Positions 1 to 8,466 are shown, numbered from the stretch's first letter. The stretch: DNA of 64,000 nt from Streptomyces sp. NBC_00659 (GCF_036226925.1 NZ_CP109031.1:3844001-3908000), one strand, 5' to 3'. Translations and numbers: made by a program. Notes: a model not told the origin generated them from the sequence alone.

Positions 1-528
1 CTGGGTGCAGATCGCGGCCTTGGGCGCGCCGGTCGAACCGGACGTGAACAGCAGCAGGAAACGGCTGTCCGGACGCGCCCCGCCGTCGTCCGGCCGCACG
101 CCCTCGTACGTCCTCAGGAGCTCGGCGTAGGCGTCCGTATCGGTCACCAGGACGTGCAGGCCGGGCAGTTCGAGTCCGTCCAGAAGCGGGAGACGGGCCC
201 GCTCGGTGACCAGGACGCGGCACTCGGTGTGCCGGATGTCCCGGGCCAGTTCGGGTCCGCGCCGGGTCGGGTTGATCCCCGCGACGGCGGCACCGGCGAG
301 GGCGGCCGCGCCCAACCACTGGGGATACTCAGGGGTGTTGTCGAGCAGCACTCCCACATGCGGCTCCGCGCCCGGCGGCAGCAGCTCGGCGAGCAGCGCC
401 GCGCGCGCCGCCGCGCCCTCCGCGACCTGGTGATGGCTGAGGACCCGGCCCTCGAACCACAGTCCCGGCCGGTGGTCGCCCCACCGCTCCCGCACGAGCT
501 CCCCGACGGTACGCCTCCTGGACTCCAT
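1..528 (-). CDS. Acyl-CoA synthetase (AMP-binding), N-terminal part, cut by window edge
   Basis: The first 176 codons of an adenylate-forming ligase; the rest lies beyond the left edge. Such enzymes activate a carboxylic (usually fatty) acid with ATP and transfer it to CoA. The adenylation P-loop FTSGSTGAPKA is present close to the cut end, about residue 161 onward. Upstream, the stretch DNTPEYPQWLGAAALAGA has the look of the FadD-type N-terminal domain. The start is ATG at 528; no convincing ribosome binding site precedes it, so a different start is possible. A TGACG-GTA-CGTCA palindrome lies 17-29 bases upstream. The acyl substrate cannot be inferred from this fragment. Confidence 0.85.
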   Translation of the reverse strand, partial: MESRRRTVGELVRERWGDHRPGLWFEGRVLSHHQVAEGAAARAALLAELLPPGAEPHVGVLLDNTPEYPQWLGAAALAGAAVAGINPTRRGPELARDIRHTECRVLVTERARLPLLDGLELPGLHVLVTDTDAYAELLRTYEGVRPDDGGARPDSRFLLLFTSGSTGAPKAAICTQ

Positions 529-544
529 GGAGACGTAAGGTAAT

Positions 545-557
545 TGACGGTACGTCA
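545..557. promoter_or_regulatory. Candidate operator palindrome upstream of acyl-CoA ligase
   Basis: The perfect inverted repeat TGACG-GTA-CGTCA lies 17-29 bases before the ligase start codon. Short TGAC/GTCA palindromes are common operators of TetR-family regulators of fatty acid genes, but the assignment is inference and no regulator gene is visible next to it. Confidence 0.35.
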
Positions 558-591
558 GATGGGGAGTCTCGTGCGCGGGCGCGCGCCCGCG

Positions 592-1056
592 TCAGCCCCC
601 GAAGAACGGGTCGCCGGCGAGCGCCTCGTGGTACGTGATCATGAAGCCGACACAGAAGCTGACGATCACGCCGTAGAACACCAGCATGCCGAGGGTGCCC
701 GCGGCCACCCTCGCCCGGCTCGGAGGGTACGCCGTGGCCTTCTCGGGGTGATGGGCGATGTAGTACGCCGGGACGATGTCGCCCTCGACGACCGTCGAGG
801 GGCCGTTCGGCTCCTCGAAGCGTATCGTCCGGCCGTCGCGGGTCGTGAACTCGTAGACGTGATGCATGGTCGTGGTGACGTGCGTGTCGTTGCCTCCGCC
901 GCGGACCGTCGTGTACGAACGCAGACAGCGCGCCTCCGCGGTCAGTCCACTGTTCCAGGCGCTGCGCAGCTCCAGCGAGCGGCGCACGGTCCTGGCCGCC
1001 ACGAACAGCACAAAGACGATCATCAGGCTGGGCAGGGCATAGAAGAAAGCACTCAT
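592..1056 (-). CDS. DUF3592-type small membrane protein
   Basis: A 154-residue protein with an N-terminal membrane segment (about residues 4-22), a soluble beta-rich middle with YEFTTRDGRTIRFEEP and then a YYIAHHPEKATAYPP segment, and a second membrane segment near the C-terminus. This order (helix, beta domain with a 'Y-x-P-x-x-P' type end, helix) is that of the DUF3592 family, whose function is unknown. I chose ATG 1056; an in-frame ATG at 1125 would only add residues with no membrane or family character. It is expressed leftward, away from the LPMO gene, from which it is separated by a strong hairpin. A decayed family member seems to exist at 20423-20775. Confidence 0.75.
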   Translation of the reverse strand: MSAFFYALPSLMIVFVLFVAARTVRRSLELRSAWNSGLTAEARCLRSYTTVRGGGNDTHVTTTMHHVYEFTTRDGRTIRFEEPNGPSTVVEGDIVPAYYIAHHPEKATAYPPSRARVAAGTLGMLVFYGVIVSFCVGFMITYHEALAGDPFFGG

Positions 1057-1083
1057 GACGGTCCCCCGGTGGTCGGATACTGG

Positions 1084-1121
1084 TCCCCGCACGTCGACCT
1101 GGTCATGTCGACGTGCGGGGA
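1084..1121 (-). terminator. Hairpin terminator after LPMO gene
   Basis: A perfect 15-bp inverted repeat (TCCCCGCACGTCGAC at 1084-1098 with its complement at 1107-1121) around an 8-nt loop. It lies just past the stop of the leftward LPMO gene. There is no T-run, which is usual for Streptomyces terminators. Confidence 0.65.
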
Positions 1122-1174
1122 ACATACCCGCACCGGTGCCGTCAGCGCCTCAACGAAGGCTCAGAATTCGGGCC

Positions 1175-1828
1175 TCAGAACGTGACGTCCGCGCAGGAGT
1201 AGAACGCGTTCGTCGTGTCCGCGACCGTCCACACCCCGAGGATGACGTGGTGTCCGGTCCGGCCGCCGGGCAGGGTGCCGGTGTGCGAGAGCGTGGACGG
1301 GGGGCGCTGTCCGTTGTAGGGGACCGTCAGGAACGGGGTGGTCTCCAGGTCGGCGCGGGTCAGCGCGTGGTTCTGGTTCCAGCCGGTCTTGGTGATGAAG
1401 TACTTGAAGTCGGTCGTCGCGTGCATCGCGGTGAACTGCCAGCGGAAGGTGTAGGTCTGCCCCGCGGTCACCTTGGTCGTCGGCCAGGCCGTACCCGCGG
1501 GGGTCTTAGGCTGGTCGAGCTGGCCGAAGTTGGTGTGGTTCGCGGAGCAGATCCGGCCATCGGCCGGGCCCGCCGCCGGGAAGCCCTTGAGGCCCTCGAC
1601 GCTCTGCGGCTCCCACTGGATGTCACCGCAGTTGGCCACGATGCCGCCGTTCGCGGCGCACATCTTCTGCCGGCTGAGGGGCTGGTCGGTGTAACCGTGG
1701 GCGCTGGCTCCGCCCGTGGAGAGCACGAAAGTACCCGCCGTGGCGAGACCGAGCGCCGCCGCGTACAACTTCACTTTCCCGCCGGTGCGGGACCGGCCGG
1801 TGAGGTTCTGGTTCGTCCGTTTGCGCAT
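1175..1828 (-). CDS. Secreted AA10 lytic polysaccharide monooxygenase (chitin/cellulose active)
   Basis: A 217-residue secreted copper enzyme of the AA10 (former CBM33) family, which oxidatively cleaves crystalline chitin or cellulose. The signal peptide ends in GGASA, so the mature protein starts with His44 (HGYTDQP), the first ligand of the copper histidine brace. The second ligand is His136 in TAMHATTDF. The C-terminal ADVTF contains the conserved axial-side Phe. Cysteines at about 56, 67, 94 and near the end suggest two disulfides. It is a single catalytic domain with no appended binding module. AGGAG lies seven bases before ATG 1828. A DasR-type operator core lies 55-70 bases upstream, which fits induction by chitin or N-acetylglucosamine and favours chitin as substrate; that choice is inference. 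Confidence 0.92.
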   Translation of the reverse strand: MRKRTNQNLTGRSRTGGKVKLYAAALGLATAGTFVLSTGGASAHGYTDQPLSRQKMCAANGGIVANCGDIQWEPQSVEGLKGFPAAGPADGRICSANHTNFGQLDQPKTPAGTAWPTTKVTAGQTYTFRWQFTAMHATTDFKYFITKTGWNQNHALTRADLETTPFLTVPYNGQRPPSTLSHTGTLPGGRTGHHVILGVWTVADTTNAFYSCADVTF

Positions 1829-1882
1829 GCTGCCGCTCCTGGAGGACGTGGGGGATGTTCCCGTGAGCCGTGCGCGCGAGGT

Positions 1883-1898
1883 TCAGGTCTAGACCAAG
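1883..1898. promoter_or_regulatory. DasR-responsive element (dre) upstream of LPMO
   Basis: TCAGGTCTAGACCAAG contains the complete 10-bp core GGTCTAGACC of the dre consensus (A-C-T-GGTCTAGACC-A-G/A-T); the outer bases match only partly. It lies 55-70 bp upstream of the LPMO start codon. DasR is the GntR-family GlcNAc regulator of Streptomyces, and chitinolytic genes are known targets. Confidence 0.7.
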
Positions 1899-1986
1899 TA
1901 TCAGATTATTGCGGGTAGTTGAACATGTCCATACCAATGCCCGACCCGGCCGGCCGCCCCGCCCGAGCCGCGCGAAAGTGCGAGGC

Positions 1987-3318
1987 CTACGAGGACACCT
2001 CCCCGCGTCCCGTGCAGAACGCCACCGTCAAGTCCTTCACCAACGCCTTGCGTTCGTAGTCGTCCAGTTCGACCAGCCCGCGCAGGGTCAGCCGGGTCAC
2101 CGTGTCCTCGACCGAGTCGACGACCGAGCCGAGCACGCTGTCACGGTGCTGGGCGTCCAGGGCCGCGATCCGGCGGCGCTGCATCACGGCGGCGATCTCC
2201 GGCGCGTACTCGATCCGGGTGGGCTGCGCGGAGAACACCTCCAGGCCGACGGGAGCCGTGTCCGCGGCCACCATCCGGGTCAGCGCCTCGCCGACCGCGT
2301 CCGTGTTGCGCAGGGTCAGATCCCTGATCACGGCGGGCGGCAGCTCGGCCGGCAGCTGGGAGAGCACCCGCGAGAGCGCCGCCTCCACACATTCGCGCAG
2401 ATACGTCCGGTGGTCGTCGACCGCGAGGGTGGCCCGGGCGGTGTCCTTGACGCGCCACACCACGAGCACGACCACCCGCAGCTCGACCCCGTTCGCGTCG
2501 ACCACGGACATCGGCTCGCTGCGCCAGTGCCGCAGCCTCACATCGACCCGGCGGCGCAGCACCAGCGGGTTGACCCACATCAGACCGGTGCGCCGGACCG
2601 TACCGCGATAGCGCCCGAACAGACCGAGTACCCAGGCCCGCCCGGTCCGGCCGCGGGCGAGACCTCCGAAGCCGAACAGACCGAGCGCGCCCGCCCCGGC
2701 GTACGCGGCCCACTGCGCGGGGCCGAGTCCGGTGCCCGCGTGGCCGTGCAGCTCCAGCGCCGCCAGCACGGAGGGCGGCAGCAGGCCCGCCCACCAGGTG
2801 GTGAGGGCGCATCCGGCCGCACCACAGGCCCCGGCCAGCACACCCGCCGCGCCGGGCAGCACCCGTGCGGGCCGTTCGACCAGCTCGGGGTCGGCCTCCG
2901 GCACCGGGCGCGGGGGCGGGCCGGGCGCGGGCCGCCGGATTCTCGGCTGCTCCCCGGTACCGCGCCGGCGGCCCACGACGGCGGGCGCGAGCGGCACGGA
3001 CACCGGGTCGGGGTCGTCGCGGAAGAGCAGGTGAACGGGGATCTCGGTGGTGGCCTCGTTGTGGATGAGCCGGGCGGACCGGTGACCGCCGCCGCCCTCG
3101 GCCGCCGCACCGGAACACGGACCACCGCCACCCTCAGCCCCCGCACCGGACCGCTGACCACCGCCACCCTCAGCCCCCGTACCGGACCACTGACCGCCGT
3201 CGTCGGCCGCCGTGCCGGACCGCCGGCCGCCGCCGTCGTCGTCGGCCGCCGTATCGGGGCGGGGTTCCCCCGGAGGTGCTCCCTCGGACTCCGGGGTGTC
3301 TGACGTCGTCGTACTCAT
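1987..3318 (-). CDS. SPFH/Band 7 domain membrane-associated protein
   Basis: A protein of about 443 residues. The N-terminal 120 residues are low complexity with a short Gly/Ser repeat (units like GAEGGGGQRSG). Two hydrophobic segments follow around residues 155-220, then an SPFH/Band 7 domain (from about MWVNPLVLRRRVDV through VWRVKDTARATLAV and YAPEIAAVMQRRRIAALDA). SPFH proteins such as prohibitins, flotillins and stomatins oligomerise at membrane microdomains. The coiled-coil tail is short. ATG 3318 is preceded by GGAGG at suitable spacing, so it is preferred over the ATG at 3330. The gene stands alone between the LPMO and NlpC genes; its partner is not visible. Confidence 0.8.
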   Translation of the reverse strand: MSTTTSDTPESEGAPPGEPRPDTAADDDGGGRRSGTAADDGGQWSGTGAEGGGGQRSGAGAEGGGGPCSGAAAEGGGGHRSARLIHNEATTEIPVHLLFRDDPDPVSVPLAPAVVGRRRGTGEQPRIRRPAPGPPPRPVPEADPELVERPARVLPGAAGVLAGACGAAGCALTTWWAGLLPPSVLAALELHGHAGTGLGPAQWAAYAGAGALGLFGFGGLARGRTGRAWVLGLFGRYRGTVRRTGLMWVNPLVLRRRVDVRLRHWRSEPMSVVDANGVELRVVVLVVWRVKDTARATLAVDDHRTYLRECVEAALSRVLSQLPAELPPAVIRDLTLRNTDAVGEALTRMVAADTAPVGLEVFSAQPTRIEYAPEIAAVMQRRRIAALDAQHRDSVLGSVVDSVEDTVTRLTLRGLVELDDYERKALVKDLTVAFCTGRGEVSS

Positions 3319-3378
3319 AGCTGCCTCCATGCCTCCGCGCCTGGAAGTGTGTTCACGGGCCGTGGGGAACCCGGCCGC

Positions 3379-4719
3379 TCAGGAGAAGAGCCGCCGCCAG
3401 GTCTCCGGTCCCGGGTATCCGTCCGCCGCCCCGCCGCGCCAGCCCTGGGCCCGCTGGAACGCCTCGACGTTGCGCCGGTCCGCCTCGCCCCAGCGCGGCC
3501 CCGGACCGGACGTGTAGTACGTGCCGAACCCCTTCTTGACCAGCTGCTTTCCCAGCGCGGTCACCTGGGCGTCGTTCGCTCCGGGCCGGAACACCGCGCG
3601 TCCCGGATAGCCGGGCACGGTGCCCGGGGAACCCGGGCCGGCCGTCACGGCGGGGATGTTCCTGCCCTTCTTGCCCACCAGGTACGACCAGGTCGTCGGC
3701 CCCGGCAGCCCGTCCGCGTCGGCGCCCTTCCAGCCCTGCGCCCGCTGGAACGCCTGAGTCGCCCGCTTGTCCGCGGCCGACCAGCGCGGCCCCGGTCCCT
3801 TGGTGTAGAAGCGGCGCCCGCCCCGGTCCACCAGGAGCCGGCCGAGCTGGGTGACGTACGCGTTGTTCGCGCCGTTCCCGAAGTACGCGGCCCCCGGATA
3901 GCGGGTCGACGTGGACGGCGGCGAACCGCCCGCGCCCTCCGTGATCCCCCGGTAGCGATAGGGCACGTAGTGGTCCGAGTTCGTCCAGTACGCGTACGGG
4001 GTGGACTGCTTCCTGGCACGCGGCGGACTCTGCTCGTAGGCGACGTACTGGGTGTGCGTGTAGTCCGTCCAACCGCCGAAGATGACGACGTGCGAGCCCT
4101 TCTCGGGGTTGTCCGGGTTGTGGAAGAGCAGGATGTCGCCCGGCTGGAGCCGGTCCCGGGTGATCCGCACCCCGAAGCTGTCGAGGCTGCCGGTCCACTC
4201 GTTGCCCGGCAGGTTCCAGGCCATCGAGACGAAGCCCGAGCAGTCCTGCCGGTACCCGTCCCGCCAGTAGTCGTCCGTGCTGTACGGCACCTGCGCGTCG
4301 ATCCATGTCGTGGCACGGCCGATGATCGCGGCCCGTGTGGTGGTGGGCACCTGTACCGTCTGCCCCGGTCCGGCGGGCAGCGCGGGCTTCCCCGCCGGGC
4401 CGTGCAGCGGCGCCCTGCGGCCCTGGGGGGTGCCGTCGTGTCCGTCGGCCGGGGGAAGACCGGGCCGGACGGGTCCGTGCACGGCGGCGACCGCCGGGAC
4501 CGCGCCGAGGGCGGTGCCCGCCGTGGCGGCCAGCGCGAGCGCCAGGGGGGTTCGCGCGACCCCCGTCAGGCCGAGGACATGGGCACGGGCCGCCGGATGC
4601 CCCAGGGGGCCGGACGGCCCGAGCCGCGAGGAGACGGGCAGGACCCGCCGCCGGTGAACGCATTCGGGGCAATCACAGTCACTCGCGGGATCGACCTCCT
4701 CGAACACCGGAGTCTTCAT
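3379..4719 (-). CDS. Secreted NlpC/P60-type peptidoglycan hydrolase with two peptidoglycan-binding repeats
   Basis: A 446-residue protein. After a Cys-rich N-terminus (DCDCPEC at 14-20) comes a hydrophobic export segment (about residues 56-80). A papain-like NlpC/P60-type amidase/endopeptidase domain follows with catalytic Cys160 (RQDCSGF) and His210 (GSHVVIFGGW). Two C-terminal repeats carry GPGPRWSAADKRATQAFQ- and GPGPRWGEADRRNVEAFQ-type sequence, each ending in a PGPxTW motif as in PG_binding_1-like domains. The expected role is cleavage of peptide stems in the cell wall. ATG 4719 is supported by GAGGGG; ATG 4788 or 4869 would add residues before the Cys-rich segment. A divergent tRNA-Lys gene follows upstream. 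Confidence 0.85.
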   Translation of the reverse strand: MKTPVFEEVDPASDCDCPECVHRRRVLPVSSRLGPSGPLGHPAARAHVLGLTGVARTPLALALAATAGTALGAVPAVAAVHGPVRPGLPPADGHDGTPQGRRAPLHGPAGKPALPAGPGQTVQVPTTTRAAIIGRATTWIDAQVPYSTDDYWRDGYRQDCSGFVSMAWNLPGNEWTGSLDSFGVRITRDRLQPGDILLFHNPDNPEKGSHVVIFGGWTDYTHTQYVAYEQSPPRARKQSTPYAYWTNSDHYVPYRYRGITEGAGGSPPSTSTRYPGAAYFGNGANNAYVTQLGRLLVDRGGRRFYTKGPGPRWSAADKRATQAFQRAQGWKGADADGLPGPTTWSYLVGKKGRNIPAVTAGPGSPGTVPGYPGRAVFRPGANDAQVTALGKQLVKKGFGTYYTSGPGPRWGEADRRNVEAFQRAQGWRGGAADGYPGPETWRRLFS

Positions 4720-4903
4720 GCGACGCCCCTCACACTCCAGATTGAAATGTCCGCAATTCTGCACATTCGTCAGTTTCTCAACTGACATCCGGCGCCGCAC
4801 GCTGACGGTCCGAATGATGTACGGGACCGCCCCCACCTGCCACGGAGCCGCCCACCTGGTCGGGAGCACCCCCGAGGGTCGGGTAGAGTTTTCCCGTCAG
4901 CAG

Positions 4904-4977
4904 GCGCCGCTAGCTCAGTTGGTTAGAGCAGCTGACTCTTAATCAGCGGGTCCGGGGTTCGAGTCCCTGGCGGCGCA
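4904..4977 (+). tRNA. tRNA-Lys (anticodon CTT)
   Basis: A full cloverleaf. The 7-bp acceptor stem is GCGCCGC/GCGGCGC, the D-arm contains TAGCTCAGTTGGTTAGAGC, the anticodon loop CTCTTAA has CTT at 4938-4940, and the T-arm has GGTTCGAGTCC. The discriminator is A4977. The genome encodes CCG rather than CCA after it, so CCA must be added post-transcriptionally. Confidence 0.97.
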
Positions 4978-4986
4978 CCGACCGGA

Positions 4987-5014
4987 GGGCCTCCTCGTGA
5001 GAACGAGGGGGCCC
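4987..5014 (+). terminator. Terminator hairpin after tRNA-Lys
   Basis: GGGCCTCCTCGT, a GAGA loop, then ACGAGGGGGCCC: a 12-bp stem with one wobble pair, starting 10 bases past the tRNA 3' end. Confidence 0.75.
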
Positions 5015-5119
5015 ATCGTCATGTCCGGCGGCCGCGGGGCGGAAGCCGCGAGGGCAGGGGCCCGGCGCCGTCCGTCGCGGAACCGGCGTCGAACAGGCCC
5101 CGGCCGAACCCCCTCCGCC

Positions 5120-5785
5120 TCACATCCCGCTCCCCGTGAGGTACGCCGAGACGACCACGTTCGCCGTGTAGCTGCGGTCGGCCCGGTCGAAGGTTCCGCC
5201 GCAGGTGATCAGCCGCAGCTCGGCCCGCCCGGACTCCCGTACGCCATAAGCCTGCCGGGCATCGAAATGGTCACGCGGCAGTACCTGGACGTCGTCCACG
5301 GTGAACTCGGCGACCGTCCCGTCGTCGCGCATGACCCGGACGGTGTCACCGGGCTTGACGGTGCTGAGCCGGTAGAAGACCGCGGGCCGGGTCTCGGTGT
5401 CGACGTGGCCGACCATCAGCGCCGTCCCCGCGGCCCCCGGCTTCGCCCCCGACGCGTACCAGCCGACGACACCCGGCTGGTCGAACGGCGGCGGATCGAT
5501 GGCACCCCGCCCGTCGAGCCCGCGGGCCACGACGGGCGCCTGCACGCCCATCGAGGGAATGTCGACGCGCTGCGGACGGGCGCTGCCGAGGGGCTTGAGC
5601 GCGGGGGGCAGCCGCACCTCCGGCGGCCGGCCGACGGCGGCGATGTCCCCCGTGGTCGGTGCCGACGTCCCCAGCCGCAGATCCGTCACCTCACGGCCCC
5701 ACAGCCACAGCCCGAGCAGCAGGACAAGCCAGGCCACACCGGTCAGCAGACGGCCGGTGCCGGGGGAACGCTCCCGTTCGGACAT
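5120..5785 (-). CDS. Class F sortase
   Basis: A 221-residue membrane-anchored transpeptidase. A single N-terminal membrane helix (about residues 13-30) precedes the sortase beta-barrel, which holds catalytic His127 (LMVGHVDTE), Cys195 (LITCGGTFD) and the Arg in DRSYTANV. The TCGGTFD signature places it in the actinobacterial class F group, whose natural substrates are poorly known. It begins one base after the stop of the upstream secreted-protein gene (5787-6341), so the two are translationally coupled and probably work together. Its substrate motif cannot be read here. Confidence 0.88.
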   Translation of the reverse strand: MSERERSPGTGRLLTGVAWLVLLLGLWLWGREVTDLRLGTSAPTTGDIAAVGRPPEVRLPPALKPLGSARPQRVDIPSMGVQAPVVARGLDGRGAIDPPPFDQPGVVGWYASGAKPGAAGTALMVGHVDTETRPAVFYRLSTVKPGDTVRVMRDDGTVAEFTVDDVQVLPRDHFDARQAYGVRESGRAELRLITCGGTFDRADRSYTANVVVSAYLTGSGM

Positions 5786-5786
5786 G

Positions 5787-6341
5787 TCAGTCGCGGCCGT
5801 CGTTGCCCCGGCGCGTGCCGCGGACCGCCACGGCGATCGCGGCGACGCTCGCGAGGACCAGACCGACCACGGCCTGCCTGGTGCCGGGTCCGGCCGCGTG
5901 GGCGTCGTCCGCCGCGGCGAGGCGGGCGGTTCCGCCGCCGCCCGCGTTCACCGGCGCGACCGGCGAGGCGGGCGTGGCGACGCTCGGGGAGGAGTCGCGT
6001 GCCGGGACGGTGAGCGTGCCCTTGACCCGCTCGTGGTGACCGTCGCAGTCGACCTGGATGCCGTAGTCGCCGGGCCGCAGCGCGGTACGGACGCGGGTGT
6101 CACCGACGAGTCCGCCGCCGCCCCCGCCGGTCAGCCGCGCGTCCGAGACGAACGCGTCCGACGCCGCGGTGCCCGTCCGGCCCGCACAGCCCATGGCCCG
6201 CAGCCGGATGTCGCTGCCCGCGGCCGGGGAGGCCGGGTTCACGGAGACACCGGCCGGTCCCGCGTCGGCCGCGTACGCGACGGGCGTGAACGCCGCGGCG
6301 ACCACCGCCCCGGCACAGAGAGTAAGCCGCATCGAGCGCAT
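5787..6341 (-). CDS. Secreted membrane-anchored protein paired with class F sortase
   Basis: A 184-residue protein with a signal peptide (cleavage near AYAADAG), a small Ig-like beta domain with GDYGIQVDCDGHHERVKGTLTVP, a Pro/Ala/Gly-rich linker, and a C-terminal membrane helix followed by a basic tail (VRGTRRGNDGRD). GGAGG stands at correct distance before ATG 6341, so the upstream ATG at 6392 is not used. The layout is that of a surface protein retained at the membrane. No LPxTG or LAxTG motif is visible ahead of the helix, so it is more likely a partner of the downstream sortase than a classical substrate. Function unknown. Confidence 0.75.
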   Translation of the reverse strand: MRSMRLTLCAGAVVAAAFTPVAYAADAGPAGVSVNPASPAAGSDIRLRAMGCAGRTGTAASDAFVSDARLTGGGGGGLVGDTRVRTALRPGDYGIQVDCDGHHERVKGTLTVPARDSSPSVATPASPVAPVNAGGGGTARLAAADDAHAAGPGTRQAVVGLVLASVAAIAVAVRGTRRGNDGRD

Positions 6342-6483
6342 CGTGAAACCTCCAGACAACTGGAGACTCCCCCTCAGGACGGCGGCCCGCATCTTCAGGG
6401 GGCCGCCACTGCTCCGTACGGGTCCGTGCGCGCCGCCGGGGGTTTGGACCGGCTCGACGCGGTCCCGAACCCGGATCGCCCGC

Positions 6484-7263
6484 TCAGACGCGGTCGACCA
6501 GGTCCGCGATCGAGTCGACGATCTTCGACGGCCGGTACGGGTACCGCTCGATCTCCTCGGGCGTGGTCAGCCCGGTCAGGACGAGGAAGGTCTGCATCCC
6601 CGCCTCCAGACCGGCCAGCACGTCGGTGTCCATCCGGTCGCCGATCATGGCGCTGGACTCCGAGTGCGCGCCGATGGCGTTCAGGCCGGTCCGCATCATC
6701 AGCGGGTTCGGCTTGCCCGCGAAGTACGGCTGCTTGCCGCTGGCCTTGGTGATCAGCGCGGCGACCGCTCCGGTGGCCGGCAGCGGGCCCTCGGTGGACG
6801 GGCCGGTCTCGTCCGGGTTGGTGGCGATGAAGCGGGCGCCGCCCTTGATCAGCCGGACCGCCTTGGTCATGGCCTCGAAGGAATACGTACGGGTCTCGCC
6901 GAGGACCACGTAGTCCGGCTCGTGGTCGGTCAGGACGTACCCGATGTCGTGCAGCGCGGTGGTCAGGCCCGCCTCGCCGATGACGTACGCCGTGCCGCCG
7001 GGCCGCTGGTCGTCCAGGAACTTGGCGGTGGCGAGGGCGGAGGTCCAGATGTTCTCGACCGGCACGTCCAGGCCCATGCGGTTGAGCCTGGCGTGCAGGT
7101 CGCGCGCCGTGTAGATGGAGTTGTTCGTCAGGACCAGGAAGGGCTTCCCGGACTCCCGCAGTTTCTTGATGAAGGCGTCGGCGCCGGGGATGGGCACACC
7201 TTCGTGGATGAGGACGCCGTCCATGTCGGTGAGCCACGACTCGATCGGCTTGCGCTCTGACAT
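6484..7263 (-). CDS. HAD-IIA family sugar-phosphatase-like hydrolase (NagD type)
   Basis: A 259-residue HAD hydrolase. Motif I is DMDGVL with the nucleophilic Asp and general acid Asp. Motif II is in VLTNNS, the conserved Lys is in the cap-following region (GKPNPLMM), and motif IV is in MIGDRMDTD. The C2-type cap with LLDQRP...ALHDIGYVLTD is typical of NagD-like (HAD-IIA) phosphatases acting on nucleotide or sugar phosphates. ATG 7263 (MSERKPIESWLTDMDG) has AGGAG upstream; the longer reading to 7326 adds unrelated residues. It stands alone, so the physiological substrate is not indicated by context. Confidence 0.88.
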   Translation of the reverse strand: MSERKPIESWLTDMDGVLIHEGVPIPGADAFIKKLRESGKPFLVLTNNSIYTARDLHARLNRMGLDVPVENIWTSALATAKFLDDQRPGGTAYVIGEAGLTTALHDIGYVLTDHEPDYVVLGETRTYSFEAMTKAVRLIKGGARFIATNPDETGPSTEGPLPATGAVAALITKASGKQPYFAGKPNPLMMRTGLNAIGAHSESSAMIGDRMDTDVLAGLEAGMQTFLVLTGLTTPEEIERYPYRPSKIVDSIADLVDRV

Positions 7264-7376
7264 GTGCTGGGTCTCCTGCCGTCCTGGCGTACGTACGCAC
7301 TCGGTCCGCGGGCGCCGGAACGACACTGTGCCGACGCCCTCAGCCTAGTCAGGACGGTGCGGTGCCGGTCCGGGTG

Positions 7377-8264
7377 TCAGCGCCGGCGCATCCGCCGGGC
7401 CAGGGCGAACAGGCCGGCTCCGAAGGCGACGAGGACGAGCGCGAGCGCGGCCAGTGCCGGCCGGTTCGCTCCGCCGGGTCCGGTGCTGGCGAGCTGGTCG
7501 GCGGACGGCGCCGTCGTGCCGGTCCCGGCGGTGGTCCCGCTGCCCGTGTCCGTACGGGCCTCACCCGTACCGGTGGTCCCGGTACCGGTCCCGGGACTCA
7601 GGCCGGCGTCGGCACCGGTGTCCGCGGTGCCGTCCTGGTCCGCGCCCGTGCCGGTCTCGTCACCCGACTCCGGGTCCTTGTCCCTGACGGCGCCCTCGAT
7701 CCGGAAGCGGTAGGCGTTCGACTCCCCCACCCAGGAGCCGTCGTCGTCGTGCTTCTGCACGACGGCCGCGTTCGCGACGACGGAGTTCGGGGCGCTCGCG
7801 CCGGAGGCCAGGGAGAGCCGCACCTTCACCGTCAGGGTGCGGCCGGGGGCGACGGTGAACCCGGGGAAGCCGTCGTCGAACGGTCCCACGTTCTCGGCCT
7901 CGTCGCTCCGCTCGAATCTCACCGCATGGGCCCGCTCCCCCTCGTAGAACTCCAGCCGCGCCTGCTCCGGCCGCAGCGCCCGCTTCTCGTCCACGAGGAC
8001 GACGACCGGATGGATCGCGCCGCAGGCGTGCGCCGTGGTGTTGGTGAGGTCGATGTACCAGGTCCCGGAGGCGCCGCCCGCCTGGTAGGCGTCGGGGCCG
8101 CCGTGGATCCGGGTCCTGATCGGGAAGTCGTGGGTGTCGGACGAGACACAGTCCGGGCGGGGTTCCAGCGCGTGCGCCGGGGCCGGAGTGAACGTCACGA
8201 ACAGGGCGAGGGCGGTCGGGGCGAGGGCAGTCGGAGCGAGCGGATGAGACGTACGCAGTCGCAT
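7377..8264 (-). CDS. LAxTG surface protein, predicted class E sortase substrate
   Basis: A protein of about 295 residues. A signal peptide (cleavage near PAHALEP) is followed by a beta-rich domain of about 170 residues. A Thr/Gly/Asp-rich stalk comes next (units such as GTGTGTTGTG), then the sorting signal LASTG, a hydrophobic helix and the basic tail ARRMRRR. LAxTG is the motif recognised by Streptomyces class E sortases, which link proteins to peptidoglycan; a class E sortase gene lies at 16572-17387. AAAGG precedes ATG 8264. The frame stays open upstream to 8897, but the signal peptide and RBS place the start at 8264. The function of the surface domain is unknown. Confidence 0.8.
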   Translation of the reverse strand: MRLRTSHPLAPTALAPTALALFVTFTPAPAHALEPRPDCVSSDTHDFPIRTRIHGGPDAYQAGGASGTWYIDLTNTTAHACGAIHPVVVLVDEKRALRPEQARLEFYEGERAHAVRFERSDEAENVGPFDDGFPGFTVAPGRTLTVKVRLSLASGASAPNSVVANAAVVQKHDDDGSWVGESNAYRFRIEGAVRDKDPESGDETGTGADQDGTADTGADAGLSPGTGTGTTGTGEARTDTGSGTTAGTGTTAPSADQLASTGPGGANRPALAALALVLVAFGAGLFALARRMRRR

Positions 8265-8466
8265 GAGGAGCCTTTGGCCGATCGGGAGGGGGCGGGGATC
8301 GGGAGGATCGAAAGCGTCAGTCGGTACCGGGCAATGGCCTCGCGACCCTGCCACGCCGCACCCCCGCCGCCGGACCGCCATTCGGGCAGTCACCCCCGTT
8401 CGGCCCCGGAATCCCACCGTCCGGCGGCACCCCCGCCGACTCGACACCCCCGCCACCCCGGAGACC

